Origin: a virus
Virus record (IMG/VR): IMGVR_UViG_3300006037_000005
Location: 62,001 to 126,000 of that record
Direction: 5' to 3' (one strand)
DNA length: 64,000 nt
The notes below the pieces were generated by a model. The model did not search any database. It worked only from the letters and a program-made list of their open reading frames with translations, and was not told the origin of the DNA. This document shows positions 26,383 through 34,004 of this stretch, piece by piece. A program made the translations under genes and the position numbers. Each line of letters opens with the position of its first letter. Positions within the stretch are counted from its first letter, which is position 1.

Positions 26383-26886
26383 TCACTCTTTTTTAATATC
26401 TCTATAGATACCACCATGTTCCTTGTATTCGTGATCTGTTATGGCACACACCACTTTTCTTACTGTATCAAGATCAACCCCTATTTTTCTGCTCAAATTT
26501 TGCATCTCACTCGTATTGGTTGGTAAATAGACGGGAACAATACCTTTCGAGAAAGCATCCATTGTGTTATTAACTACCATTAACTCCTCTTTGGATAAAC
26601 TAAACAGTGATGTTACACGTTTTGATAGGCCACTTAGTGTGGTAACATATTTTTCATTATGTACGTTCATTGATACCTTTAAGTGTGCTTTGAAAACGTC
26701 TATTAATCGTTCTGTTAAGGAATATAAATCATTAGTCTCTCTAATCCTCTGTTTGAGAGAAACTATATCTTTATCTTTAGATGCTAATTTGCTCTTTGGG
26801 ATTTCTTTATAATCTTCTTTTAACATATACATCTGATTCCTCAGTATGTCTGCTAGTATCATCATGTGAAGCTCGTTGTGAGTCAT
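26383..26886 (-). CDS. hypothetical helical protein
   Basis: The 167-residue protein is almost entirely helical and starts 'MTHNELHMMILADILRNQMY'. A later segment, 'LSRKIGVDLDTVRKVVCAITDHEYKE', resembles a helix-turn-helix in spacing but does not match a known family. It is well separated from the small gene upstream (about 80 bp). Confidence 0.53.
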   Translation of the reverse strand: MTHNELHMMILADILRNQMYMLKEDYKEIPKSKLASKDKDIVSLKQRIRETNDLYSLTERLIDVFKAHLKVSMNVHNEKYVTTLSGLSKRVTSLFSLSKEELMVVNNTMDAFSKGIVPVYLPTNTSEMQNLSRKIGVDLDTVRKVVCAITDHEYKEHGGIYRDIKKE

Positions 26887-26967
26887 GTTTTATTCGTTAT
26901 CAATAACTAATTTTATACCAAATAATATTGCTTTTGCACTCCACTAGCAATTTTAGCGGTGGATATA

Positions 26968-27105
26968 TTACTCCTGCAATCTTTCCAACTCATATCTTAC
27001 CAAAGCCATTTCATCAATAGCCCTAATATGTTCTTCAATTTTTTCACGTTCTTTAATCAATTTGATTACTTCTTCGTTGTTTGTTGCTTTTGTCCAATCT
27101 ATCAT
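26968..27105 (-). CDS. very small hypothetical protein (45 aa)
   Basis: The minus strand from the ATG at 27105 to a TAA at 26968 encodes 45 residues, 'MIDWTKATNNEEVIKLIKER' followed by more helix ending 'YELERLQE'. The composition is typical of an amphipathic coiled helix. It sits 29 bp after the stop of 27135-27824 in the same direction. The longer overlapping ORFs on either strand look like shadows. Confidence 0.45.
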   Translation of the reverse strand: MIDWTKATNNEEVIKLIKEREKIEEHIRAIDEMALVRYELERLQE

Positions 27106-27134
27106 ATCCGTAAATTTTACTATCTGCTAACAGT

Positions 27135-27824
27135 TCATATAACCCCCCAATTGATATAATATTTTGACTTTTTATGAAATTTACTTGATACGAAATCATA
27201 CTCAATTTTATAAACAAGATTATTACCGAAATCAATATCATATACATTACACACATCTACGAGTCTTTTAAAATCATCATCTATATAAAAATCGTTCAAA
27301 GTGTCCAATAAGGTATCATGGGAATTAATGAACAAATTAATACCAAGAGTCCATCTGAAAACATTTTTTGCTATCAATTCAAACTGTTTTTTGTTTGAAA
27401 ATGTAGAATCTATGAAAACATTTTTTATTTTATTTTCTTTTATATAGTTATACAAATATTTATCATATCCATCTTTATCTGAAGATTTCGAAAGATGTAA
27501 AAATGGTTGTAAGATATTTGGTAAATTGCCCATGACACCCATGGATTGGGCAAATTTAGAGGCAATATCTATTTCATTGGGAATGATGGAATCGTTTTCC
27601 AAAATAATCGTGTGTGATTTACCATGGATATTTAAAAAATATCTGTTATCAAAGCATTCGATTATTTTATTGTTATTCAAGAATATTTCCCAATCATAGT
27701 AAGTACCAAAATAAATCCCATCATTTTGGCGTATCAAAATACCACAATCTCCATTAAAATTTTTTTGGCAATAAGCATTTATGATGCTAAGATCCTGTTC
27801 CTTTATAAATGTTTTTAATTTCAT
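27135..27824 (-). CDS. hypothetical protein
   Basis: The 229-residue protein is not recognised. It contains beta-rich parts ('GDCGILIRQNDGIYFGTYYDW', 'KSHTIILENDSIIP') and 'KIKNVFIDSTFSNKKQFELIAKN', in the manner of an alpha/beta domain. It overlaps the GNAT gene by 4 bp and is probably coupled to it. Confidence 0.55.
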   Translation of the reverse strand: MKLKTFIKEQDLSIINAYCQKNFNGDCGILIRQNDGIYFGTYYDWEIFLNNNKIIECFDNRYFLNIHGKSHTIILENDSIIPNEIDIASKFAQSMGVMGNLPNILQPFLHLSKSSDKDGYDKYLYNYIKENKIKNVFIDSTFSNKKQFELIAKNVFRWTLGINLFINSHDTLLDTLNDFYIDDDFKRLVDVCNVYDIDFGNNLVYKIEYDFVSSKFHKKSKYYINWGVI

Positions 27825-28249
27825 ATCACTCCATGATTTAATTTTGTGAAAATGTGTGGTTTCCTTATCATGGTGTTGTTTGCAACACCTTTGATTTTAT
27901 CAAAACCAAATTTCCTATATAATTTTATAAGAGCATCTATATCAGTACCAAAAGAAGAATCTGGCTTTATAAAAGATTTCAATTTATGTTTATCGCAAAA
28001 ATCAGAAATTTCTTCCAAAACTTTAGTACCAAACCCCTGTCTTCTATATTCTTCTTTTATTTCTATTAAGCAGATATTTAGAAAATCAGATTTCACAGAA
28101 CAATTCAAACACAATGATTGAATAGGATATTTGTTCAAGAGATTGTTCTTTAAGCAAATAGTAGCAAGTTGTATATCATCACCATTATAAAGCATATTGT
28201 ATTTCTGCTCTGATTCAGTATGGATGATATTTTCTATTTTCTTTGTCAT
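27821..28249 (-). CDS. GNAT-family N-acetyltransferase
   Basis: From the ATG at 28249 the protein is about 142 residues. 'ICLIEIKEEYRRQGFGTKVLEEISDF' is GNAT motif A, with the acetyl-CoA pyrophosphate loop R-R-Q-G-F-G, and 'DALIKLYRKFGFDKI' is the C-terminal motif B. The substrate is unknown; phage GNATs can modify host proteins or toxins. A start at 28267 would overlap the upstream gene by 14 bp, so the later ATG is preferred. Confidence 0.75.
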   Translation of the reverse strand: MTKKIENIIHTESEQKYNMLYNGDDIQLATICLKNNLLNKYPIQSLCLNCSVKSDFLNICLIEIKEEYRRQGFGTKVLEEISDFCDKHKLKSFIKPDSSFGTDIDALIKLYRKFGFDKIKGVANNTMIRKPHIFTKLNHGVI

Positions 28250-28253
28250 TGTC

Positions 28254-28481
28254 TTATGGATTTTCAATAATGGCTGTCAAATTTTGTTCAAACCATATGG
28301 ACATCTTATCTCGTGTTGGTGTGTCGTGCACACTAAATTTTATTGCATCATATTTTATATGATCTGGTAGTTTATTATAGCAAGCAACTATACCCTCATC
28401 GCTTTTTATATTTAAACCAGTTGCATCAAAAATCACATCATGCAATCTATTTAGTGAATCTCTATCAAATTTTGTTACCAT
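28254..28481 (-). CDS. small hypothetical protein with duplicated translation start region
   Basis: The 75-residue protein contains 'YNKLPDHIKYDAIKFSVHDT' and 'MSIWFEQNL', a helical pattern common in small phage proteins. The ATG at 28481 lies in the downstream copy of a 24-bp tandem duplication. The upstream copy carries its own ATG that opens a six-codon ORF ending just before the real start. Confidence 0.55.
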   Translation of the reverse strand: MVTKFDRDSLNRLHDVIFDATGLNIKSDEGIVACYNKLPDHIKYDAIKFSVHDTPTRDKMSIWFEQNLTAIIENP

Positions 28482-28523
28482 TTTTTATATTTTGACTGCT
28501 ACCATTTTTTATATTTTGACTGT
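28476..28523. repeat. 24-bp tandem duplication including a start codon
   Basis: Units 28476-28499 and 28500-28523 are identical except for the last base. On the minus strand each unit reads CAGTCAAAATATAAAAAATG plus GTA, that is, leader, ATG and second codon. The inner copy starts gene 28254-28481. The outer copy encodes M-V-A-V-K-I and stops in the second unit. Confidence 0.8.
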
Positions 28524-28556
28524 TACTACTTCTATATAAGGCACTAAATATACCTG

Positions 28557-28587
28557 CGGACGTTAGCCGTAATGTTAAGAACGTCTG
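28557..28587 (-). terminator. hairpin at the 3' end of gene 28575-28907
   Basis: CGGACGTT (28557-28564) pairs with AACGTCTG (28580-28587) with one G-T pair and a 15-base loop. It overlaps the last codons of gene 28575-28907 on the minus strand. It could be a weak terminator or an RNA-stabilising end, as no clear T-run follows. Confidence 0.4.
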
Positions 28588-28907
28588 TGCTTAATATCTC
28601 CTGACATAGTAGAAATAGAACCACCAACCATATTGCAATCAACATCACCAGACATTGTAGAAATAGAGCCATCAACATCGCCAGTAACTTCAACATCACC
28701 ACTTTGAGTTGAAATTGATTTTACACTTCCTTCAACTGATACCTTGTTGCAAGCGTCTACCTTCAATTGTTCAATATTACCAACAACTGAAATATTAATT
28801 TCTTTGCTGTCAGGCGTTACATCTTTGCCGTTAATTATGACTTTGCCATTTGTTACTACAATACTATTACCTGAATATGTATTGCCATTAATTGTAATTG
28901 TACTCAT
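28575..28907 (-). CDS. beta-repeat protein, possibly adhesin-like
   Basis: The 110-residue protein is all beta, with short repeats: 'SVEGSVKSISTQSGDVEV', 'GDVDGSISTMSGDVDC', 'GGSISTMSGDIKH'. Such G-S-I-S-T-x-S-G-D-V repeats suggest a small beta-solenoid. The start 'MSTITINGNTYSGNSIVV' is like many short phage proteins of unknown function. A role in binding or as a small structural piece is possible. Confidence 0.6.
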   Translation of the reverse strand: MSTITINGNTYSGNSIVVTNGKVIINGKDVTPDSKEINISVVGNIEQLKVDACNKVSVEGSVKSISTQSGDVEVTGDVDGSISTMSGDVDCNMVGGSISTMSGDIKHRRS

Positions 28908-28914
28908 TTTTATA

Positions 28915-29538
28915 TCAAAATTTTCTTGATCCTATATTAAACACTTCTAACTCACCCAGAGATTTAAAAATTGTATTACCAACTTCTACGCTTTTTGATA
29001 TACCATAATGAGAAAATATGAACATCGATGGTATATGTATCTCTAACAGTCTATCAAGAAATTTATTGGTTGGAGTAAGTTGCGTGGTATCTGCGAAATG
29101 GTGCGATACTGACGAAGGACATTCATGGCTTATAACAACATATGGTTTGTGGGTAGCATAAGATACAGAACATTGTTGCATGTCATAAAATGATAATTCT
29201 TCTCTTTCAAAATAATCAACATCCAATGTTCTAAATATCCTATCTCTTGATTGTGCACCTCTTACGAAGAACATCCCGTTGTGCATACCAAAATCACCAA
29301 GACTGTACTTCGAACCAAGATAATTCAAATCATCATTATTTCCAAACAAAATTTTATTCTTGCTGTTGTTAGTACAATTTTCATGCCATTCATGATCTTC
29401 TCTAAAACCAAAATCACCAAGTTGTACAGTATCAACTCTTTGGTTAGAATGTAGAATATCTTTATAACTTTCTATTGATGAATGACATGATCCTATCAAT
29501 ATTGTTTTTTTAATTTCCTTGTATAATCTACCTCCCAT
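28915..29538 (-). CDS. calcineurin-like metallophosphoesterase
   Basis: The 207-residue protein has degenerate phosphoesterase motifs: 'TILIGSCHSS' (usually GD.H), 'VQLGDFGF' (usually GD..D), 'ILFGNNDDL' (usually GNHD), 'VVISHECP' and 'FIFSHYG'. The order and spacing fit the family, but several metal ligands are changed (GNND for GNHD). The nearest known roles are nucleotide or polynucleotide phosphatases. Activity is uncertain. Confidence 0.62.
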   Translation of the reverse strand: MGGRLYKEIKKTILIGSCHSSIESYKDILHSNQRVDTVQLGDFGFREDHEWHENCTNNSKNKILFGNNDDLNYLGSKYSLGDFGMHNGMFFVRGAQSRDRIFRTLDVDYFEREELSFYDMQQCSVSYATHKPYVVISHECPSSVSHHFADTTQLTPTNKFLDRLLEIHIPSMFIFSHYGISKSVEVGNTIFKSLGELEVFNIGSRKF

Positions 29539-30175
29539 TTTGTATCAAAAAATCTAAATCTTTTATCATGTCTTTTTCCAAATCAGCCCATGTGCTCCAA
29601 TTGTGTGCTGGATTCTTTAATTCGAGATTTGGATAAGTACCTTTGTACTTTTTGATAAAATCTTCCTTTGAAAATCTTGGTTTATGTATATTGTAATAGA
29701 TTTTAAGTTTTCTAATATCATCGTTTGATGCATATTCTGATATTTTATTACAAACATCATCAAAATCAAATTCTACAATGTGGCGAAAACCAGGATCTAC
29801 AACCATATTTGTATCTTTCACAAAATTCTGTGAGATTTCCCCATTGTAATATAACAGGATTTTATGATTTCCAATACCCAAATCAAGATAAGATCTAAAG
29901 AATTTCATATTGAATCTATCCTTTTTGTGTTCTTTTTCCATCTCTTTGGCTTTAATATAACAATTCAAAAGCGATTGATCTTGTTCAGATAAGATACCAG
30001 AATTTGCTCCACAACAGAAATATGAAAAACCAAAATCTTCTAAAGGCAGATATGATACTGGTGGTTTTATATCAGATTCAAGCGATATCACATGGTTTGA
30101 ATTGTAGTATAAACTAAAATTTTTGTTAGAATTCCAATATTCAAGATTCATTGATAAGCATCTCATATTGCTCAT
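29528..30175 (-). CDS. hypothetical protein
   Basis: The 215-residue protein has no recognised domain. Features are 'FGFSYFCCGANSGIL', 'RSYLDLGIGNHKILLYYNGE' and a helical C-terminus with many Trp and Lys residues. It overlaps the phosphoesterase start by 11 bp and the secreted-protein stop by 4 bp, so all three are in one operon driven from the sigma-54-like site at 31699. Confidence 0.55.
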   Translation of the reverse strand: MSNMRCLSMNLEYWNSNKNFSLYYNSNHVISLESDIKPPVSYLPLEDFGFSYFCCGANSGILSEQDQSLLNCYIKAKEMEKEHKKDRFNMKFFRSYLDLGIGNHKILLYYNGEISQNFVKDTNMVVDPGFRHIVEFDFDDVCNKISEYASNDDIRKLKIYYNIHKPRFSKEDFIKKYKGTYPNLELKNPAHNWSTWADLEKDMIKDLDFLIQNGR

Positions 30176-31671
30176 TTAGAATTTATTATTTTTGTGATTT
30201 CATTGTCTATTTTAACAATATAAACACCTTGTTGTTCTATGAACATTTTGTTATCAAAAATTTTGTAATCCACATCATATCCTTGTATATTTTTAACAAA
30301 ACCTATTTGGCCTTTTATATTAAAATAACCATCTTGGCTAGGATTCGGATAGATCATATCATTTTGTATAGTATATTCATCTATAACGTTCACTATGGCT
30401 TGATTACCTATTGTGATTCTATGAAATGAATAATATCTTTGTTCATAAAATGTTATGCTACCATCTGTGTATTGAATATTATCAGATAAAACAGAACCCC
30501 CATCAATTGTTATATTATCATCATATTTTATGGTTTTCATACTAGACAAATCATCACTGATTCTCACTAAATATCTACCATCATTGCTATATCCTACAAA
30601 ATCTAAATCACCATTGTTGCTTGCCAAGAATTTTTTAATATACAATTGTGAGTTAGATGCAGTGCTTATGTTCATAAGATTACCGATAGCACCAGTAGTT
30701 CCATCCATTGTCGTCAGAAATTGGATTTCTGGTCTATCCATGTCTCTGCCAAGTAAATATATTTTGTTGGATTTTGAGAAAATCGGTTGTGGACCAACAC
30801 CATAAGAATAAAAATTTGTACTAAAATTTTTAATATTTAGATTTGTATCAAGTTTTATCATACGTGGATTAAGTCGATAGGTATCAGAACCAGATAGATA
30901 GATATCAGAATCATTTATGAATATTGAGAAATTATATTGTTTATCTTGGTAGAGTGCTATAACAGATCCAACACTGTCTATTTTATAATTTTGTAGTATT
31001 CTATATTTTGTTAAAATGTGTTTATACATTGTAACAGTTTTGTTGTTGACAATTTTATATTCAGATGTTGTACTTTGAACATATAAAGAATTTTTGTATT
31101 TGGTAGATTTCAATTCAGAATTTTCAAAATAGCCATAACCATAATCATATGGTAAAAATTTGTTATTGGCTTTGTTGGTTGAAATTATATCACCATTTAG
31201 TGGATTTATTACCATATTTTTCACACAACGTTCATTGGGCTTTGTAACAATTTTACCTGAGTCAATAAGAACCCAATTTACCATCACATAGTTTTGTATG
31301 GTATCAACCATATACATCAAATTCAATTTACCATTATTGTATGAGAAATCAACGAGATCGCAATTTTGGTAATATTTGTCTGTTCTTTGTACCTTCAGAA
31401 TATTTGTATTCCAGACTGTAACCCCATCAACGATTTTAAATATTGAGAAATTATAAAGACTGTCTTTTTCAGAGATTACTGTGTTGTTGAAAATACCACC
31501 CCTATACTTGGCTTTTGATAGATAATATCTTTCGTTGCCAACTTCTATGACTTTCTGAATGTTGATACCCAAATAATCTTTTTGAATCGATTCATTAGAA
31601 ACTTGTGAGAACATCTGATTTGATACCATAATTGATATCAAGATTGCGATTACTTTAGAGAGATTTTTCAT
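30172..31671 (-). CDS. secreted protein with type IX secretion C-terminal sorting domain
   Basis: The 499-residue protein has a clear signal peptide ('LSKVIAILISIMVSNQMFSQ', cleavage after about residue 23) and a beta-rich middle built of propeller- or sandwich-like strands ('YDYGYGYFEN', 'LASNNGDLDFVGYSNDGRYL'). The last ~75 residues contain 'DMIYPNPSQDGYFNI' and 'GVYIVKIDNEITKIINSK', the two hallmarks of the Bacteroidota type IX secretion (Por) sorting domain. The protein would be sent across the outer membrane and perhaps fixed to the cell surface, where it could block superinfection or act on polysaccharide; no catalytic motif is seen. A sigma-54-like promoter is upstream. Confidence 0.8.
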   Translation of the reverse strand: MKNLSKVIAILISIMVSNQMFSQVSNESIQKDYLGINIQKVIEVGNERYYLSKAKYRGGIFNNTVISEKDSLYNFSIFKIVDGVTVWNTNILKVQRTDKYYQNCDLVDFSYNNGKLNLMYMVDTIQNYVMVNWVLIDSGKIVTKPNERCVKNMVINPLNGDIISTNKANNKFLPYDYGYGYFENSELKSTKYKNSLYVQSTTSEYKIVNNKTVTMYKHILTKYRILQNYKIDSVGSVIALYQDKQYNFSIFINDSDIYLSGSDTYRLNPRMIKLDTNLNIKNFSTNFYSYGVGPQPIFSKSNKIYLLGRDMDRPEIQFLTTMDGTTGAIGNLMNISTASNSQLYIKKFLASNNGDLDFVGYSNDGRYLVRISDDLSSMKTIKYDDNITIDGGSVLSDNIQYTDGSITFYEQRYYSFHRITIGNQAIVNVIDEYTIQNDMIYPNPSQDGYFNIKGQIGFVKNIQGYDVDYKIFDNKMFIEQQGVYIVKIDNEITKIINSK

Positions 31672-31698
31672 TTTATCTTTGTTTATATAAATAATATA

Positions 31699-31714
31699 GC
31701 AAAAATCGTGCCAA
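31699..31714 (-). promoter_or_regulatory. sigma-54-type promoter upstream of the secreted-protein gene
   Basis: On the minus strand TTGGCACGATTTTTGC has the -24 element (TTGGCACG) and -12 element (TTGC) of sigma-54 promoters at the correct 4-base spacing. The GC of the -12 box is 28 bp before the ATG at 31671, leaving a short leader. The same 16-mer occurs at 46388-46403. Confidence 0.75.
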
Positions 31715-31741
31715 AATAATTTAATTTAATTTAGTTATTAT

Positions 31742-31782
31742 CAACATGTCAAATTGTCATGACAAACTGTCAATCTGTCATG
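31742..31782. repeat. TGACA-rich intergenic repeat
   Basis: This segment holds four TGTCA/TGACA units, including the palindrome TTGTCATGACAA. Related units lie at 37752-37772 and in the hairpin 46443-46485. It is located just upstream of a sigma-54-like site (minus strand), where an enhancer-binding activator could bind. It could also be a decayed terminator for gene 31792-32088. Confidence 0.5.
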
Positions 31783-31791
31783 CTGTGGGAA

Positions 31792-32088
31792 TTATTTTGT
31801 CGTGACAGATTTGTTGTTATCATATCCAACCATAGCAATTTCTTGCAAGAATTGCTTAATGTTTTTATATAGCTGTGATTCGGTATTGAAATGTAAAACG
31901 ACAGTAGCATCTATTCTACAATATGTGTAGCCAGTTGTGCAATTGGTGATAAATTCTATATCCGTGTCTTCTATTGAAAAAATATTTGTTGTCACTGAAA
32001 AATCTGTTGCGTTTTCTATATTAATATCATGTTCGTGTGATATCAATCTCTCGATCAAAGTCTGAATTCTTGTTATCTTTGGTTTCAT
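31792..32088 (-). CDS. hypothetical protein
   Basis: The 98-residue protein has a helical start ('RIQTLIERLISHEHDINIE') and then beta strands ('TDIEFITNCTTGYTYCRIDATVVLHF'). No family is recognised. It overlaps the upstream gene by 4 bp and ends before the TGACA-rich intergenic segment. Confidence 0.55.
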   Translation of the reverse strand: MKPKITRIQTLIERLISHEHDINIENATDFSVTTNIFSIEDTDIEFITNCTTGYTYCRIDATVVLHFNTESQLYKNIKQFLQEIAMVGYDNNKSVTTK

Positions 32089-32465
32089 ATTTCTATTTTG
32101 ACATTTTGGAAATAAACAACGGAATCGTCAATTATTCTGAGAAGAGATTGTTTCTTTTTATCGGGGAGTTCTGATTCTTTAACAAGCTTTATTGAGAGTT
32201 CAAATTGTTCCTGTTCTACCAAGCCTTCATAATCGGAGGTGTTTGGAGATGATAAAAATTGTAAATTTATATCGTGTTCTATATAAAATTTATTAGCTAC
32301 AGCTTTTATAATAGGGATATGGGCTTCGTTTGTTGTTATGAAATTGACATATTTATAATTTTCAAATTTCAAGCTTTCTATGCAGATCTGGATTTGTTTA
32401 TTTGTATTAAATGATACATCGAAATGTAAATTTATCTTTGGTACTTTGTGTGATTTTTTAGCCAT
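32085..32465 (-). CDS. hypothetical protein
   Basis: The 126-residue protein from the ATG at 32465 begins 'MAKKSHKVPKINLHFDVSF'. A start at 32501 would lie inside the perfect palindrome 32474-32505 and is rejected. The sequence alternates strands and helices ('YVNFITTNEAHIPIIKAVANKFYIEH'), like a small alpha/beta protein. No family is recognised. Confidence 0.57.
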   Translation of the reverse strand: MAKKSHKVPKINLHFDVSFNTNKQIQICIESLKFENYKYVNFITTNEAHIPIIKAVANKFYIEHDINLQFLSSPNTSDYEGLVEQEQFELSIKLVKESELPDKKKQSLLRIIDDSVVYFQNVKIEI

Positions 32466-32473
32466 ATAAAAAC

Positions 32474-32505
32474 AATTTTGACCAAACAATTGTTTGGTCA
32501 AAATT
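32474..32505 (-). terminator. 32-bp perfect palindrome, terminator
   Basis: AATTTTGACCAAACAA with its exact complement TTGTTTGGTCAAAATT forms a 16-bp stem. It lies 27 bp after the stop at 32532 and just before the ATG at 32465. A similar hairpin with the same CAATTTTGACCAA arm is at 33943-33976. Confidence 0.8.
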
Positions 32506-32531
32506 TTATATTAGGAAATTGTTATGGTTTC

Positions 32532-32771
32532 TTATAACAATCTATATGAATCTCTATCATAAGAATTCTGAGTAACCGATACAGATTTATTTAAATTACT
32601 AATAAGTTGTGATATAGTTTTAGGGTTTTTATTTATCTTACTATCATATTCATTACCTGTTAAAAGAGTATAACTAAAATGATTAATCAGTTCATCCAAT
32701 GTACCAGTTGTTTCCCTGTCCCTATCTTTTCGTGTTTTAACAATAGTATATGTTGATTGTGTCTTTGATTC
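32532..32771 (-). pseudogene. 79-codon ORF without ATG, in frame behind the stop of 32772-32990
   Basis: Directly after the TAA at 32772 the same frame stays open for 79 codons: E-S-K-T-Q-S-T-Y-T-I-V-K-T-R-K-D-R-D, later 'GTLDELINHFSYTLLTGNEY' and 'KINKNPKTISQLISNLNK', ending 'YDRDSYRLL'. It reads as a real protein and resembles a small family often seen in large phages. No ATG, GTG or suitable upstream start is present; a TTG lies in the middle. It could be made by stop-codon readthrough, use a non-standard start, or be a decayed gene. A terminator follows 27 bp after its stop. Confidence 0.5.
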
Positions 32772-32990
32772 TTATACTCTAAATTTTGAAAGTCTTGTTG
32801 GTTTCAAAGATTCAACAATTTTAAGAAAATATTCCATTCTAATTCTATCTATATTTTCTTTTTTATCGAAAGTGTCTATATAATCTCTCAATTCTGATAT
32901 TGAGACATCAGCATCTTTATAATATTTCAAATCTCCAGATTTATCACAATAATCCATAGATATAAATGATATTTCTGTGTTGTCTTCCAA
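32772..32990 (-). CDS. small protein with C-terminal RLSKFR tag
   Basis: The 72-residue protein has an acidic first half ('SGDLKYYKDADVSISELRDY') and ends 'LKIVESLKPTRLSKFRV'. The end is nearly the same as that of 34005-34865. It lies 15 bp after an LRR paralogue and may be a remnant of a larger tagged protein. The frame continues after its TAA. Confidence 0.6.
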   Translation of the reverse strand: MEDNTEISFISMDYCDKSGDLKYYKDADVSISELRDYIDTFDKKENIDRIRMEYFLKIVESLKPTRLSKFRV

Positions 32991-33005
32991 ATTGTCTATA
33001 TGTTT

Positions 33006-33557
33006 TTAATCTTTCCTAAATTTTGAAAGTCTTGATTCTTTGATTTTTCCACCATTTTTATAAGCTTCAATTTCTTCTTTAGAAAAATCCGATATTATAT
33101 CAGAAGATTTTGGTGCACCTTCAAGGGAAGTTAATTTATTATTATAACAATGAATCTCTCTACATTCTTTTGGTACAAATTTCAATGTGGTCAATTTATT
33201 GTTGTAACAATCAAATTCTGTGCATTCTTTTGGTGCAAATTCTAATGAAGTTAATTTATTGTTGGAACAATTGAAATACCAACATTTTTGTGGTGCACCC
33301 ACTAGCGAAGTCAATTTATTATGTGAACAATAAAACCCAACACATTCTCTTGGTGATCCTTTTAATGAAGTTAATTTATTTCTTGAACAATCAAAATCAC
33401 GTACCACAATTCCAAATTGAACTGGAATTTCTACTAATTTTTTGTTTGATATTTTTACAGTACCATCAACATCAACTGTTAGATCATCATTGATTGTGTA
33501 ATTTTTGATTCTCATTTCGTCAAGCCATGCTTGAATTTCTTCTTTGGTTTTTAACAT
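33006..33557 (-). CDS. leucine-rich-repeat-like protein with C-terminal RLSKFR tag
   Basis: The 183-residue protein has the N-cap 'MLKTKEEIQAWLDEM', the strand 'LTVDVDGTVKISNKKLVEIP', and five ~21-residue repeats of the form C-S-x-N-K-L-T-S-L-x-x-x-P-x-E. It ends in 'YKNGGKIKES' plus RLSKFRKD. The repeats fit a short curved solenoid of the 'x-L-x-x-L' type. It is the most complete member of the paralogue set in this window. It could be a capsid-internal or binding protein delivered by the tag (inference). Confidence 0.72.
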   Translation of the reverse strand: MLKTKEEIQAWLDEMRIKNYTINDDLTVDVDGTVKISNKKLVEIPVQFGIVVRDFDCSRNKLTSLKGSPRECVGFYCSHNKLTSLVGAPQKCWYFNCSNNKLTSLEFAPKECTEFDCYNNKLTTLKFVPKECREIHCYNNKLTSLEGAPKSSDIISDFSKEEIEAYKNGGKIKESRLSKFRKD

Positions 33558-33580
33558 AATGTTTTTGGTTTCTATTTTAT

Positions 33581-33931
33581 TTAATACAAATCATCAACAC
33601 CAACACCTTTCATATTTTCATGGAATTGCGATGGATCAAAGAATGTTTGAATTCTTGTTGTGTCATCGAAATATCTACCAAGAACTTCTGAATCTGTCAT
33701 CAAAATTCTATCCTCTGATTCTTCATTCAAGAAATAAACACCAGAATATTGAGTAAAAAATATTCTATCTCCAACCTTGAGGCTTTTAACATTGTCACCG
33801 ATTGATTCTATTGTACCAGAATTTGGTCTGTGTTGTCTTTGTGAACCAAATATATTTATGAAAATACCAGATTTTGTTGTGATTGGTTGACCGTCTTGAA
33901 CAACAATTATATTATTTTTGAGAGGCTTCAT
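33581..33931 (-). CDS. GroES-like co-chaperonin (gp31-type)
   Basis: The product has about 116 residues from the ATG at 33931. It starts 'MKPLKNNIIVVQDGQPITTK' with 'SGIFI' after it. The barrel core 'GTIESIGDNVKSLKVGDRIFF' and late 'DSEVLGRYF' match the Cpn10 pattern (P-L-x-N-x-I, S-G-I, G-x-V-x-x-L-K-V-G-D-x-I). The segment at residues 20-35 corresponds to the mobile loop that binds GroEL. In T4 such a protein (gp31) replaces host GroES for capsid-protein folding. The C-terminus has an extra ~25 residues. A TTG at 33955 lies in the preceding hairpin and is not used. Confidence 0.75.
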   Translation of the reverse strand: MKPLKNNIIVVQDGQPITTKSGIFINIFGSQRQHRPNSGTIESIGDNVKSLKVGDRIFFTQYSGVYFLNEESEDRILMTDSEVLGRYFDDTTRIQTFFDPSQFHENMKGVGVDDLY

Positions 33932-33942
33932 ATTGTGAAAAA

Positions 33943-33976
33943 CAATTTTGACCAAGTAATTACTTAGTCAAAATTG
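33943..33976 (-). terminator. hairpin between LRR and GroES-like genes
   Basis: CAATTTTGACCAAGTAA pairs with TTACTTAGTCAAAATTG with one mismatch. It lies 28 bp after the stop at 34005 and 12 bp before the GroES-like start. It shares its outer arm with the palindrome at 32474-32505. It may be partly read through. Confidence 0.7.
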
Positions 33977-34004
33977 TAATAAAGATTATTTTAAAAGTTT
34001 CTTT

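Noticed and set aside
33932-33956. TTG start for the GroES-like protein inside the hairpin
   Set aside because: The extra eight residues are encoded by a terminator arm, and the ATG at 33931 begins at the conserved part of the family.
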